Origin: Pseudomonas monteilii
Lineage (GTDB): Bacteria > Pseudomonadota > Gammaproteobacteria > Pseudomonadales > Pseudomonadaceae
Length of the DNA stretch: 64,000 nt
Assembly: GCA_001534745.1 (NCBI GenBank)
Contig: CP013997.1
Coordinates: 3,224,001-3,288,000, forward strand
Reading direction: 5' to 3'
The position numbers and the translations under genes were made by a program. The notes beneath the pieces were generated by a model. It saw nothing but the letters and a program-made list of their open reading frames with translations, was not told the origin of the DNA and did not search any database. Position 1 is the first letter of the stretch. Each line of letters starts with the position of its first letter. Shown here one piece after another: positions 25,387-35,016 of this stretch.

Positions 25387-28300
25387 CTAGGGTGCCAACC
25401 ACCCCCACTCCCACTGCCGCAGGTTGTCACCGCACAGCAGGAAGTCGCGCATGACCGCGTCGCGCAAGGCCTCGCCCATGCGCTGGCTGGCGACAGGATC
25501 GGCCAAGTGCTGACGAATCGCCTGCAGCCATTCTTCAGTACTGTTGGTATATACCCGAGTACAAGGCAAATAGCCGCGGTAGGCCTCGGTGTCGGTGCAG
25601 ACCACCGGATAGCCGCAGGCGCCGTACTCCAGTAGACGCAGGTTGCTCTTGCAGTCGTTGAACACATGAAACTCGAGGGGTGCCAGAGCAAGATCCAGGT
25701 CGAGGCTGGCCAGCTTGGCCGGATACGCGTTCAGCGAAACACCTGGGTGGTACTCATGGATGTAGGGCTTGAGCTCATCCGGGCACATGCCGAAGAATAC
25801 CCAGTGCACCTCATCGACCAATGCACGGACCACCTCGGCGATGATCTCCAGATCGCCACTGTGACTGGTACCACCGCCCCACCCTACCCTGGGTTTGGAC
25901 GAGGTGCCTCGCCGACTAGGCGCAAGATTGCTCCAGAGATGCGGCGCCAGCATGTTGGGCACGACACGTATGTCGGTGTGCATGTCCGCCAGTCGTTGGG
26001 CCAGCGCATGAGTCGTGACCACGACGCGATCGCACAGCGCAATGCCACGACGCAGTTGCTGCTCTGTGTCGGCCGGCTTGTTACGCGCATGGGAATTCTT
26101 GGCAGAGGCCTGAATCACATAGTCGTCAATTTCGAAGATACGCCGTGCGCCAGAGAACCGGGCAATGCGCTCGATATCGCGCACCGAATCCTCGGAATGG
26201 CGCAACTGGAATACGATCACGTCCGGGTCCATGCGCGCCAGCTGTACGATGCTGGGCGATTCGTAGACCACCCGACCCACCACGCGGCCGGCAGCCTCCA
26301 ACTGACGGAACGGCTGGTCGACCCTGTAATGTCCCACGGCCGAATCATTCACCGGCAGACCCAGCACGGATGGCAGCGCGCGCGCGCACAAAGGGCTCCA
26401 GCTGCCACGCAGGCTGGGCTCGAGACTGAAGTCGGCGCTGTTCAGGCTCAGGCTCGGGTTATAGGCCGGATCGCGTGCTACCTTGGGCAGCCAGCGCTCG
26501 CAAAATGCCTGTTGCTGCGCCTGCCATTGGTCGGTATCGACGACCGGCGCAAGCGATGGATTGGACGACGTCTTGAGCAACCTGGCATGCGGTGTGCCGA
26601 CAATCAGGTAGCCCAGCTGTCCGGCGCGTAAGCACAGATCGACCTCGGCCAGCCCCCCTACCAGCGGCTGGCTGCACAGTCCGCCCAGTTCGTCGAAGAC
26701 CGTCTTGCGAACCATCAGGCAGGCACCACCCACGGCGCTCCAGTTCTGCACGACCTGCAAGCGCTGCAGGTAACCTCGGGCTTGGCTGTCCTCCCCCGCA
26801 AACGCTGGCCCTGAACTGCCCGCCACACCGAGCACGCGTCCCGCTTCGACGACTCGACCACGGGTATCGATCAACGTGCCGCCGACCACCGCCACCTCCG
26901 GGCGACGGCCCAGCTGCAGCATTTCATCGAGCCAATGGGCATCAAGCACCTCCACTGCGGCATCGAGCAGCAGCAGGTAGTCGCCCTGTGCTTGGGCGGC
27001 GGCGCGATCGATCAGTCGCGTACGCTCGCTTTCTTCCGGTACGCGCACGACACGCAGCAACCGCGCATCTAGCCGGGCCATCGCGTCGAGCCAACCCGCG
27101 ATGGATGCGGACACCCTCTCGCCGGCCACCAACAGCAGCTCGTAGTCCACCGTGGCAGTGCGCTCGAGCAGCCGCTCGGCGCTACGTTGCAGCTGCTCGA
27201 GGTCTTCCTCAACCACGATGATGATCGTCACCTTCGCGCTGCCCGTATGCTGGTAATCGATACGATTGAGCACCTCGAGCTGCTCATGGCAAATGCGATG
27301 CTCGATGCCAAGGCGGTCAAGATGAGCGCTTACCAGCCCCTCACTGCCTTGGACCACGGCCGGTGACGATAACCATTGGGCGAAACTCGACGTGCACTGG
27401 GCCTGGATTTCGGCAATATGATCGATGGCCTGGAGGCCACGCGCTTCCACCAAGCGCCAAAGCAGGTCATGGGGCGCCAGCTCGCCGAACCGGTCATCCA
27501 GCCCGCCGAGCTCAAGCAGCGCAGCACGCTCGAACGCCAGCATCCGACCGACGTACGGGTAACTGCGCAGCAGGTCGAGGTTAAAATCGGGCTTGAACAC
27601 AGGCTCAGCGGGCGCATCGTCCACCCAGGCACCTTCGTCGCCATAAATACAGGCAATGCCAGGAAATACCGATGCGCGCTCTGCCAGCAGCAAGCACGCA
27701 GACTCGCTCAGGCGGTCACCAGCACGCAGCAGGTACACCCAGTCGACATCGGACGTGGAGATCAGCCAGCGATTGACCTGCTCGGGCCAGTTGGCATCCA
27801 GTGTCTCATGTGAAACGGCCAGCGACGGGTGTTGCCTCGGCACGGTGTCGGCAAGCAGCAGACAGGCCTGTACTGGATAAAGCTGCCCGGCCAGGCTATC
27901 GAGCGTGTACTGCACGCCCTGCGCGTCTCCTTCCGGGTCGAGCACCACTGCCAGCAATCGCGGCTGCGTCGGCCAGGTCGACACGACTCGTGGCACCAAG
28001 CCACGCTGTACCGCGCTGAAATGCCGGGCAGCCAGCCATTGCTCGTAGAATTGCGCATAGCTTTCACAGTCGCTGCCCACCCGCCCGCTGAGCCGCGTAT
28101 GCCAGTTGCTGAGGATCCTCGCCACACACAGCTCTTGCCAGGGAAGCGGTCGCTCCTTGGCCTGGCTCAACGGAACGAAGCGCACCCAGCCACTGGCAGG
28201 AGCTGCTTCACCACTGCGCGCGGCTACCATCTGCAACAACCAGCGCCACTCCTGAGGCATACGTTGGCTGATCTCTGGCAGCTTGCTGAAACGTTCCGGA

Positions 28301-28971
28301 TGCAACCGCTCGATCAATGCCGGCGCACTCAGCATGACCATGTCGCCACGGCGCATCAGGCAGACGAACACAGCGATGTCCAACAGCGCTTGAAAACGCT
28401 GGCCATCGGCGCTCAGCGCACGTAACCAATGCAAGGCTTGCTCACGCCGCATCAAGGCTGCCGACAGATTGCCGAGAAAATTGAACGGCCGGCCTTCGAG
28501 CAGCGACAGCATGTCTTCACCTTTGAACAAGCTGTCTTCGCTGGCAAACCGCGCGTTGGCGATGCGCATGGGCAGAATGAAGTCGTTCTCGTCGCACAGC
28601 ACTCGCTGAGACAGTACCAGGTTGACGTCGGGCAGACTCAGCAGCACCTCGGCCTGATCGCTGATGCACTGCGGGAACAAGCGGTCGTCATCGCACAGCA
28701 CCTTCACCATGTCATGGCTGGCCAGTTCGAGCGCGTGGATCAGGTTGTCGATGAACCCTTCGCTGTCATCATGACGTACATAGCGCACGCGTGCTCGGCT
28801 CTCGGCGTCCAGCGCCATGACGATTGCTTCGATCTCAATGCCATGGCTGTCATCACAGACAATCACCTCCAGCGCCTCATAGGTCTGCGCCAGCGCACTG
28901 TGCAGCGCGGCAGCGAAGAAACGGGGGTGATGGGCCGGGATGACGAGGCTGACGCGGGCTGTCTGGTTCAC
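25387..28971 (-). CDS. Very large multidomain glycosyltransferase, probable flagellin glycosyltransferase (Fgt1-like position)
   Basis: A 1194-residue protein with no signal peptide. Residues 1-230 are a GT2 domain (ARVSLVIPAHHPRFFAAALH) with DDD at 94-96. Around residues 340-570 and 600-830 are two GT2-like segments whose acidic motifs are degenerate (LRAGDRL and LDAAVEV). The C-terminal ~330 residues are a GT-B, GT4-like domain (RVGWGGGTSHSGDLEIIAEV; SNLRLLEYGACGYPVVCTD). It follows flgL by 74 bp on the same strand and may be co-transcribed with flgKL. It probably initiates or extends the flagellin O-glycan. The middle resembles the C-terminal part of the 971-aa transferase, suggesting an old duplication. 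Confidence 0.85.
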   Translation of the reverse strand: MNQTARVSLVIPAHHPRFFAAALHSALAQTYEALEVIVCDDSHGIEIEAIVMALDAESRARVRYVRHDDSEGFIDNLIHALELASHDMVKVLCDDDRLFPQCISDQAEVLLSLPDVNLVLSQRVLCDENDFILPMRIANARFASEDSLFKGEDMLSLLEGRPFNFLGNLSAALMRREQALHWLRALSADGQRFQALLDIAVFVCLMRRGDMVMLSAPALIERLHPERFSKLPEISQRMPQEWRWLLQMVAARSGEAAPASGWVRFVPLSQAKERPLPWQELCVARILSNWHTRLSGRVGSDCESYAQFYEQWLAARHFSAVQRGLVPRVVSTWPTQPRLLAVVLDPEGDAQGVQYTLDSLAGQLYPVQACLLLADTVPRQHPSLAVSHETLDANWPEQVNRWLISTSDVDWVYLLRAGDRLSESACLLLAERASVFPGIACIYGDEGAWVDDAPAEPVFKPDFNLDLLRSYPYVGRMLAFERAALLELGGLDDRFGELAPHDLLWRLVEARGLQAIDHIAEIQAQCTSSFAQWLSSPAVVQGSEGLVSAHLDRLGIEHRICHEQLEVLNRIDYQHTGSAKVTIIIVVEEDLEQLQRSAERLLERTATVDYELLLVAGERVSASIAGWLDAMARLDARLLRVVRVPEESERTRLIDRAAAQAQGDYLLLLDAAVEVLDAHWLDEMLQLGRRPEVAVVGGTLIDTRGRVVEAGRVLGVAGSSGPAFAGEDSQARGYLQRLQVVQNWSAVGGACLMVRKTVFDELGGLCSQPLVGGLAEVDLCLRAGQLGYLIVGTPHARLLKTSSNPSLAPVVDTDQWQAQQQAFCERWLPKVARDPAYNPSLSLNSADFSLEPSLRGSWSPLCARALPSVLGLPVNDSAVGHYRVDQPFRQLEAAGRVVGRVVYESPSIVQLARMDPDVIVFQLRHSEDSVRDIERIARFSGARRIFEIDDYVIQASAKNSHARNKPADTEQQLRRGIALCDRVVVTTHALAQRLADMHTDIRVVPNMLAPHLWSNLAPSRRGTSSKPRVGWGGGTSHSGDLEIIAEVVRALVDEVHWVFFGMCPDELKPYIHEYHPGVSLNAYPAKLASLDLDLALAPLEFHVFNDCKSNLRLLEYGACGYPVVCTDTEAYRGYLPCTRVYTNSTEEWLQAIRQHLADPVASQRMGEALRDAVMRDFLLCGDNLRQWEWGWLAP

Positions 28972-29045
28972 ACGAATGACCTTGAAGGGGGGTTATGCGC
29001 CGCACCGAAGCCGGGCGACGCATGACAGGAGGCCAGTGACGCCGA

Positions 29046-30605
29046 TCAGATGTAGTTGACCAGCGACAGGCTTGCGATCTTGGCGTAGGCCTGGAGGGAG
29101 GCCGAGAGCATGTTGCTCTGCATCTGCAGGCGCAGCATGACTTCGGCCGGATCGCTCTCGCGAATCGAGCTCTGGGTCTTGGTGTTCTCGATGCTCAAGG
29201 CCTCGTTGGTCTCGGTCTGCACGTCCAGCGCCTGGCCACGTCCGCCGATGGACGCGATGGAGGCGCCGACCTGGTTGCTGGCGTTGGCGATGTTGCCCAC
29301 GGCCGCGTCCAGCGAGGCCAGGAAGGTCTGACGGGCGGCCGGGTCATTGTCCATTGGCGTGGTCAGCGCCTTGCGCAGTTGGCCGATGGTGTCGAGCACG
29401 TTCTGGGTCTGGTGCGTGTCGACCTTGACCATGAACTGGTCGGCCGCCGCAGGCGTGCCGGCGACCTGGAAGCTCACCCCGGCGACGTTCGCGACGCCGC
29501 CGGCCAACGTGCCTTTGCCCACCGGCCGGCTGTTGTCATCGACCGGCGCAGCGTACAGCTCGAACTCGTTGTCGCTGGTGAAACGCAACACGGCGCTCTG
29601 GCCCGGGAAGGTCGACTGGTACGCCTGCGTGTCGCTGATCGACGCACCCGTCACCTGGGCCGTCGACGGGTTGCCGGCGCTGCGCGTGCCGACCAGGGTG
29701 TCGGGCTTGGAGCCGAGCGAGAAGACATGACCGGCGATCGAGCCATCCGGATCGGCGCTGTCGGGCTTGATCTGCAGGCGCAGGTCGACGCCCCGGAAGC
29801 TCAGGGTATTGCTGTCGGCCGACGGATTGAAGGTACCGCTCTCGCCCACTTCGGCGGTCACGTCCTTGCCCGCAGCATCGGTGATCTTCAGCTGGGTGCT
29901 GCTGGTGAACTCGATCTGGTAGGGCTCGCCGCTGCGGAACCGGTCGTTGTAGGTGATGTTGCCCGAGACCTGACCATTGGACAGGCTGACCCGTCCATCG
30001 TCGGTGGCCGGCGACAGCAGCTTGGTTTCGCTGCGGCTGGTATTGAGCGCCTGCTCGAACGCGCTGTAGCCGGTCTCGTTGGCCGCCAGGCTGATCATGT
30101 CGCCAACCTGCAAGGTCAGGCTGACTTCGTCGCCCTGGTAGCTGTAGGTGCCGTCGGCGTTGCGCACGTAGGGCTGGGTGCTGCCCTTGGAGCCGGAGAA
30201 CAGGTAGGTGCCGGTCTCGTCCTTGCTGTTCATCAGGGTGTACAGCTGACTTTCCAGCGACGACAGTTCGTCGGCGTTGGCCTTGCGGTCCGAGTCGGTG
30301 AAGGCGCCGTTGCCGGAACTGACCGCCAGCTCGTTGACCCGCTGCAACAGGGTGCTGATCGAGCTGAGCGTGGTCTCGGTGGTGCCCAGCGAGTTGCGCA
30401 CGCTGGTGACGTTGGTGCTGTACTGCTCGAGCATGTTCTGCTGCTGCTCGAGCTGCAGCAGGCGCGCCGAGCCGACCGGATCGTCCGCCGCCGAACGGAT
30501 GCGCAGATTGTCGCTGGCGTCCTGCTGGCTCTTGACCGTGTTGGCGTAGCTGCGCTGGTAGTTGGCGCTGCTGGTGTTGTAGAACTGCGAGGTCGAGATA
30601 CGCAT
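29046..30605 (-). CDS. flgL: Flagellar hook-filament junction protein FlgL
   Basis: A 519-residue HAP3 protein. The N-terminus MRISTSQFYNTSSANYQRSY and the C-terminus MLRLQMQSNMLSASLQAYAKIASLSLVNYI (in outline) are the conserved flagellin-like helices; the centre is a variable beta region. FlgL joins FlgK to the filament. It lies 15 bp downstream of flgK. At 519 residues it is longer than enteric FlgL (about 317), as is usual in the P. putida/fluorescens groups. Confidence 0.95.
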   Translation of the reverse strand: MRISTSQFYNTSSANYQRSYANTVKSQQDASDNLRIRSAADDPVGSARLLQLEQQQNMLEQYSTNVTSVRNSLGTTETTLSSISTLLQRVNELAVSSGNGAFTDSDRKANADELSSLESQLYTLMNSKDETGTYLFSGSKGSTQPYVRNADGTYSYQGDEVSLTLQVGDMISLAANETGYSAFEQALNTSRSETKLLSPATDDGRVSLSNGQVSGNITYNDRFRSGEPYQIEFTSSTQLKITDAAGKDVTAEVGESGTFNPSADSNTLSFRGVDLRLQIKPDSADPDGSIAGHVFSLGSKPDTLVGTRSAGNPSTAQVTGASISDTQAYQSTFPGQSAVLRFTSDNEFELYAAPVDDNSRPVGKGTLAGGVANVAGVSFQVAGTPAAADQFMVKVDTHQTQNVLDTIGQLRKALTTPMDNDPAARQTFLASLDAAVGNIANASNQVGASIASIGGRGQALDVQTETNEALSIENTKTQSSIRESDPAEVMLRLQMQSNMLSASLQAYAKIASLSLVNYI

Positions 30606-30620
30606 GGTCAGGACGCTCCT

Positions 30621-32666
30621 TTAAAGGCTGTTGATCAAGGTGGCGAAGGTTTCCTGGGCCGCCTTGATGATCTGCGACGACGCGGTGTAGTACTGCTGGA
30701 ACTTGATCAGGTTGCCGGTCTCTTCGTCGATGGAGACACCGGACACCGAGTCGCGGCTGTCACGGGCCGACGTCTGCAAGGCCGAGGTGGCCGTGCTGTC
30801 CATGGTCGCCTGGGACGCCTTGCCGCCGACGTTGGACACCAGCTTGGCGTAGGCATCGGTGAAGCTCATGCCCTTGCCGGTGGCCCCGACATCGACGCTG
30901 GAGCCGTTCTGCAGGGCCAGCAGGGCCTGGGCATTGCGGTTGTCGGTGGAACCCGAACCGGTCAGCGAGACCGTGAAGCTGTCACCCTTGCGCGGCACGC
31001 CTTCCACACTCATCTCGAAGGTGAAGGCCTGTTGCTTGCCGTTCTCGGTGATCGGGTTGCCGCTGGCGTCGACCATCGGCACGCTCAGCTTCAGGGCGTT
31101 GTTCTGCCCGGCAACGATGGTCCCGGTGCCGATCTGCGTGCCCTTGGCGTCGTACAGCTGATAGCCCTGGGGCGAGGCGGTATCGTCGCCGAACACCAGC
31201 TTGACCGGGGTGGAGTACTTCAGACCAGTCTGCAGCTGGCTGCGCTGGGTCGCGTCATAGGCGTCCAGCGTCGAGGTCAGCGTCGGCTGGCCGGCCACCG
31301 CCGTGCCTTTGTTGCCCAGCGCGGTGCTGATGCTCAACGGCGCGGACAGCGCCAGACGCTTGGCGTCGGTCAGGCTGGTGCCGATGTCGCCGGCGCCGCT
31401 GCGGGTCGGCACGATGCGGAAGCTGTCGCCCGCCTTCGGTGCGCCACCGTTCATCGCCAGGCTGAAGCCATCGATCACCGGCGCCGGATCGGCGTTCAGG
31501 TCGAAGCTGCCCATCTCGGTGTTGTCCGGCAGGCGCCGCACGCTGTAGGTCGAGGCGTTGCTGAAGGTCACCTGGTAATCGTTGGTGGTGAGCTTGCCGC
31601 TGTTCTCGATGGTCACGCCCAGGTTGCCCGAGCCGACACTGTTGCCGATCCGCGGGATGCTGCGCTGGCTGGCCGCCTCGGCACTGTTGATGTCGCCGAA
31701 CAGGGCAGCACCGAACTCACCGTTCTTGTCCAGGCCCTGGGCGAGCTGGCTGTTCATGGAGTCGGCCACGACCAGCGCGATGCGGCCCAGCTCGTTGAGC
31801 GCCGGGTCCAGGGTATCGCTGCGGTAGCGCAGCAGGCCACCCAGCTCGCCGCCGGTGGTGCTGGCGGTGATGTCCATCTGGGTGTTGCCGCGGTTGAGCA
31901 TCAGCGCCATGCGCGTCGGGTCGCTCTGACCCGGTGCCACGGACAGGGCCTGGGTGGTCTTGCCCAGCACCAGCGACTGGCCGTTGTTCAGGTAGATGTC
32001 GTAGTTGCCTTCGCGCTCGACCACCTGGGCGCCGACCAGTGAGGTCAGCTCGCGGACCGCGCCATCGCGCTTGTCGAGCAGGTCGTTGGGCGTACCCTGG
32101 GTCGCCGAGACACGGGCGATCTGGTCGTTGTACTGGGCGATGGTGCTGCTGAGCTTGTTGACCTGGTCGGCCATGGTGGCCATGTTGCCGTCGATGTTGC
32201 TGCTCTGCTGCTTGAGCTGGGTCGACAGGGCATTGAAGCGCTTGCCCAGGGTCTGGGCACTGGTCAGCAGCAGTTGCCGCGAGGCGTCCTCGGTCGGGCG
32301 CGCGGAGACTTCCTGCAAGGCGCTGAAGAAGCTCTGCAAGGCCGAGGTGACGCCGGTGTCGGTGCTCGACAGCGACTTGTCCAGGGGCGTGATCTGGTTG
32401 AGGTAGGCGGTCGAATCGCTGCTCAGGCTGGTGGTGGTGCGCAGCTGGTTCTCGAGGAACGAGTTGTACACGCGGCGCACGTCAGCCAGGGTGGTCCCAG
32501 TGCCGATGTAGACGTTGCCGTATTGCTGCGAGCCCTTGGTCTGCTGGACGATCTGCTGGCGCGAATAGCTGTCCACGTCGGCATTGGCGATGTTGTTGCC
32601 CAGGGTATGCAACCCCGACTGCGCGGCGTTCAGGCCGGAAATGCCGATATTGATCAAACTCGCCAT
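30621..32666 (-). CDS. flgK: Flagellar hook-associated protein FlgK
   Basis: A 681-residue HAP1. The N-terminal rod/hook motif is SGLNAAQSGLHTLGNNIANADVDSYSRQ in outline, with the ALGNNIAN-type heptad; the C-terminus ends VNLIKFQQYYTASSQIIKAAQETFATLINSL-like, with the EETGNLIKFQQYYTASSQII signature. It forms the first junction ring on the hook. flgJ ends 12 bp upstream, so the two are read as one unit. Confidence 0.95.
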   Translation of the reverse strand: MASLINIGISGLNAAQSGLHTLGNNIANADVDSYSRQQIVQQTKGSQQYGNVYIGTGTTLADVRRVYNSFLENQLRTTTSLSSDSTAYLNQITPLDKSLSSTDTGVTSALQSFFSALQEVSARPTEDASRQLLLTSAQTLGKRFNALSTQLKQQSSNIDGNMATMADQVNKLSSTIAQYNDQIARVSATQGTPNDLLDKRDGAVRELTSLVGAQVVEREGNYDIYLNNGQSLVLGKTTQALSVAPGQSDPTRMALMLNRGNTQMDITASTTGGELGGLLRYRSDTLDPALNELGRIALVVADSMNSQLAQGLDKNGEFGAALFGDINSAEAASQRSIPRIGNSVGSGNLGVTIENSGKLTTNDYQVTFSNASTYSVRRLPDNTEMGSFDLNADPAPVIDGFSLAMNGGAPKAGDSFRIVPTRSGAGDIGTSLTDAKRLALSAPLSISTALGNKGTAVAGQPTLTSTLDAYDATQRSQLQTGLKYSTPVKLVFGDDTASPQGYQLYDAKGTQIGTGTIVAGQNNALKLSVPMVDASGNPITENGKQQAFTFEMSVEGVPRKGDSFTVSLTGSGSTDNRNAQALLALQNGSSVDVGATGKGMSFTDAYAKLVSNVGGKASQATMDSTATSALQTSARDSRDSVSGVSIDEETGNLIKFQQYYTASSQIIKAAQETFATLINSL

Positions 32667-32678
32667 GGTTGCGGGCCC

Positions 32679-33884
32679 TTATAGTTGCCGAGTGGTCGTC
32701 AGAGCCGCGTAGCTCTCGGTCGACTTCATCTGCTTGGCTATCTGCGAAATCTTGCTGGCATAGGCAGGGTCGGTGGCGTACCCGGCTTTTTGCAGCTCCT
32801 TCACGAACTGTTCTGGTTTATCGGCAGAGGCGACCGCATCTTTATAGCGGGCGTTGTTCTGCAGCAGGCTGACCAGGTCGTGGAAGCTGTCCTGGTAGGA
32901 TTCGTAGGAACGGAACGACGCCGTTTCCTTGACGAACTTGCCGTCGCGGAATTCGCTGGTGATCGCCCGGGCCTTGTCGCCTTCCCAGTTGCCGCTGGCC
33001 TTGATGCCAAACAGGTTGTGGCTGTTGCTGCCATCGGCGTTGCGCATCACCGACTTGCCCCAGCCGGTTTCCAGCGCCGCCTGGGCGACCAGGTAGCGCG
33101 GGTCGACGCCGATGCGCTTGGCGGCCGCTTCGGCCATCGGCAGCATGGTGGCGACGAAGTCGTCGCTGCCGGAGAAGACCTTTTGCGGCGCCAGCGGCGG
33201 CTGCGCGACACTGCGGCTGAGCCCTTGCAACTGGGCACGGTCCGGCGCGGCGAAGGCACGGGCCGTGGACGCCCCGACGGCAGCTACGCCTTCGCGGGCC
33301 GGCAGCGCAGCGGTGTTGGTCGTGGCGGTGGCGGCCGCAGCCGCCGTGGCCGACGGCACGATGCCCGCCAGCAGACGGTCGGTCAGCTTGCCCGGCAGGG
33401 CCAGGCGCCGTGCATTGAGCGCCGCGACGTCATTGCGTCCGTGGGTGTCGCCACTGACCGCCGAATGGGCACCGGCCACGCCCTGCCGGCCCCACAGGGT
33501 CGGCGCGCTGCCCTCGACCCGCGGGAACGGGCTGGGGTTGCCCACCGCCGGGCTCTTCTGCTTGGACAGCTGACGCATGAGCACGTCCTGCAGGCCGATG
33601 CCGCCGCCCTGGCGCGACATGCTCACCGCCATCTGCTGGTCGTACATGTCCTGGTACTGCTTGACGGTCTCGGTGTTCATCGGGTTGTCGTCGGCCAGCA
33701 CATTGCTGGCCTTGCGCGAGGCCTTGAGCATTTCGCTGACGAACAACGACTCGAACTCCTGGGCCACCTTGCGCAGGTTGCCTTCGCTGTCGCGATCACC
33801 GTGCTTGAGCGAGCTCAAGCGGTTGAGGTCGGTGTAGGCGCCGCTGTCGGCTTGACTGGAGACCAGGCTCTTGGCGTTGTTCAT
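32679..33884 (-). CDS. flgJ: Flagellar rod assembly protein / peptidoglycan hydrolase FlgJ
   Basis: A 401-residue bifunctional protein. The N-terminal rod-cap domain is marked by KVAQEFESLFVSEMLKASRK and QDMYDQQMAVSMSRQGGGIGLQDVL. A long Ala/Thr-rich linker around residues 150-220 is followed by a glucosaminidase-type lysozyme domain with the catalytic Glu in LVAQAALETGWGKSVMRNADGS and NLFGIKASGNWEGDKA. It opens the murein for the rod and caps its growth. Gene order flgI-flgJ-flgK is conserved. Confidence 0.95.
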   Translation of the reverse strand: MNNAKSLVSSQADSGAYTDLNRLSSLKHGDRDSEGNLRKVAQEFESLFVSEMLKASRKASNVLADDNPMNTETVKQYQDMYDQQMAVSMSRQGGGIGLQDVLMRQLSKQKSPAVGNPSPFPRVEGSAPTLWGRQGVAGAHSAVSGDTHGRNDVAALNARRLALPGKLTDRLLAGIVPSATAAAAATATTNTAALPAREGVAAVGASTARAFAAPDRAQLQGLSRSVAQPPLAPQKVFSGSDDFVATMLPMAEAAAKRIGVDPRYLVAQAALETGWGKSVMRNADGSNSHNLFGIKASGNWEGDKARAITSEFRDGKFVKETASFRSYESYQDSFHDLVSLLQNNARYKDAVASADKPEQFVKELQKAGYATDPAYASKISQIAKQMKSTESYAALTTTRQL

Positions 33885-33894
33885 CGTACGGTCC

Positions 33895-35004
33895 TCAAAT
33901 CACGATCAGGTCGGCCTGCAGCGCCCCGGCCTGTTTCAAGGCTTCGAGGATCGCCATCAGGTCACCGGGTGCAGCGCCGACCTGGTTCACCGCGCGGACG
34001 ATCTCGTCGAGCGTGGTGCCGGGGCCGAACTTGAACATCGGCTTGGCTTCCTGCTGGGCATTGACCCGCGAGCGCGGCACCACGGCGGTCTGACCACCGG
34101 AGAGCGCCCCCGGCTGGCTGACGATCGGGTCCTCGGTGATGGTCACGGTCAGGCTGCCGTGGGTCACCGCCGCCGGCGACACCTTGACGTTCTGGCCGAT
34201 CACGATGGTGCCGGTGCGTGAGTTGATGATCACCTTGGCCACGGCCTGGCCCGGATCGATCTCGAGGTTCTCGAGGATCGACAGGTAGTCCACGCGCTGG
34301 CTCGGGTCCATGGGCGCGGTGACCTGCACCGAGCCCCCATCGATGGCCTGGGCCACGCCCGGGCCGAGCAGTTCGTTGACCTTGTCGACGATGTGCTTGG
34401 CGGTGGTGAAGTCCGGGCGGTTGAGGTTCAAGGTCAGGCTGTTGCCCTGGTTGAAGCCGCTCGGCACCGCACGCTCGACAGACGCGCCACCGGGGATCCG
34501 GCCTGCCGACGGAACGTTGACGGTGATGCGCGAGCCGTCGCGGCCTTCGGCGTCGAAGCCGCCGACCACCAGGTTGCCCTGGGCGATGGCGTAGACGTTG
34601 CCGTCGATCCCCTTGAGCGGCGTCATCAGCAGGCTGCCGCCGCGCAGGCTCTTGGAGTTGCCGATGGACGACACGGTGATGTCGATCACCTGCCCCGGCT
34701 TGGCGAACGCCGGCAGGTCGGCATGCACCGACACCGCCGCGACGTTCTTGAGCTGCACGTTGCCCGACCCTGGCGGCACCTTGATGCCGAACTGCGACAG
34801 CATGTTGTTGAAGGTCTGCAGGGTGAACGGCGTCTGGGTGGTCTGGTCACCCGTGCCGTTGAGCCCCACGACCAGGCCGTAGCCGATCAGCTGGTTGGTG
34901 CGCACGCCAGAGATGCTGGCGATGTCCTTCAGGCGTTCGGCCTGGGCACCGAACGCACAGGTCAGCAGCAGGGTCGCGACGATCAGGTGCCTAACGTTGA
35001 GCAT
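33895..35004 (-). CDS. flgI: Flagellar P-ring protein FlgI
   Basis: A 369-residue periplasmic protein. An N-terminal signal peptide ([22 protein letters not shown], cleaved before ERLKDIASI) is followed by the conserved [28 protein letters not shown] region. It forms the peptidoglycan bushing for the rod. ATG 35004 is used because it gives a normal signal peptide; a GTG at 35016 would add four residues. It starts 12 bp after flgH. Confidence 0.95.
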   Translation of the reverse strand: MLNVRHLIVATLLLTCAFGAQAERLKDIASISGVRTNQLIGYGLVVGLNGTGDQTTQTPFTLQTFNNMLSQFGIKVPPGSGNVQLKNVAAVSVHADLPAFAKPGQVIDITVSSIGNSKSLRGGSLLMTPLKGIDGNVYAIAQGNLVVGGFDAEGRDGSRITVNVPSAGRIPGGASVERAVPSGFNQGNSLTLNLNRPDFTTAKHIVDKVNELLGPGVAQAIDGGSVQVTAPMDPSQRVDYLSILENLEIDPGQAVAKVIINSRTGTIVIGQNVKVSPAAVTHGSLTVTITEDPIVSQPGALSGGQTAVVPRSRVNAQQEAKPMFKFGPGTTLDEIVRAVNQVGAAPGDLMAILEALKQAGALQADLIVI

Positions 35005-35016
35005 GGGCGTGCGCAC

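Noticed and set aside
29379..32042. An 887-codon plus-strand open frame opposite flgL/flgK
   Set aside because: The length is explained by high third-position GC in flgL and flgK; composition is that of an antisense frame.
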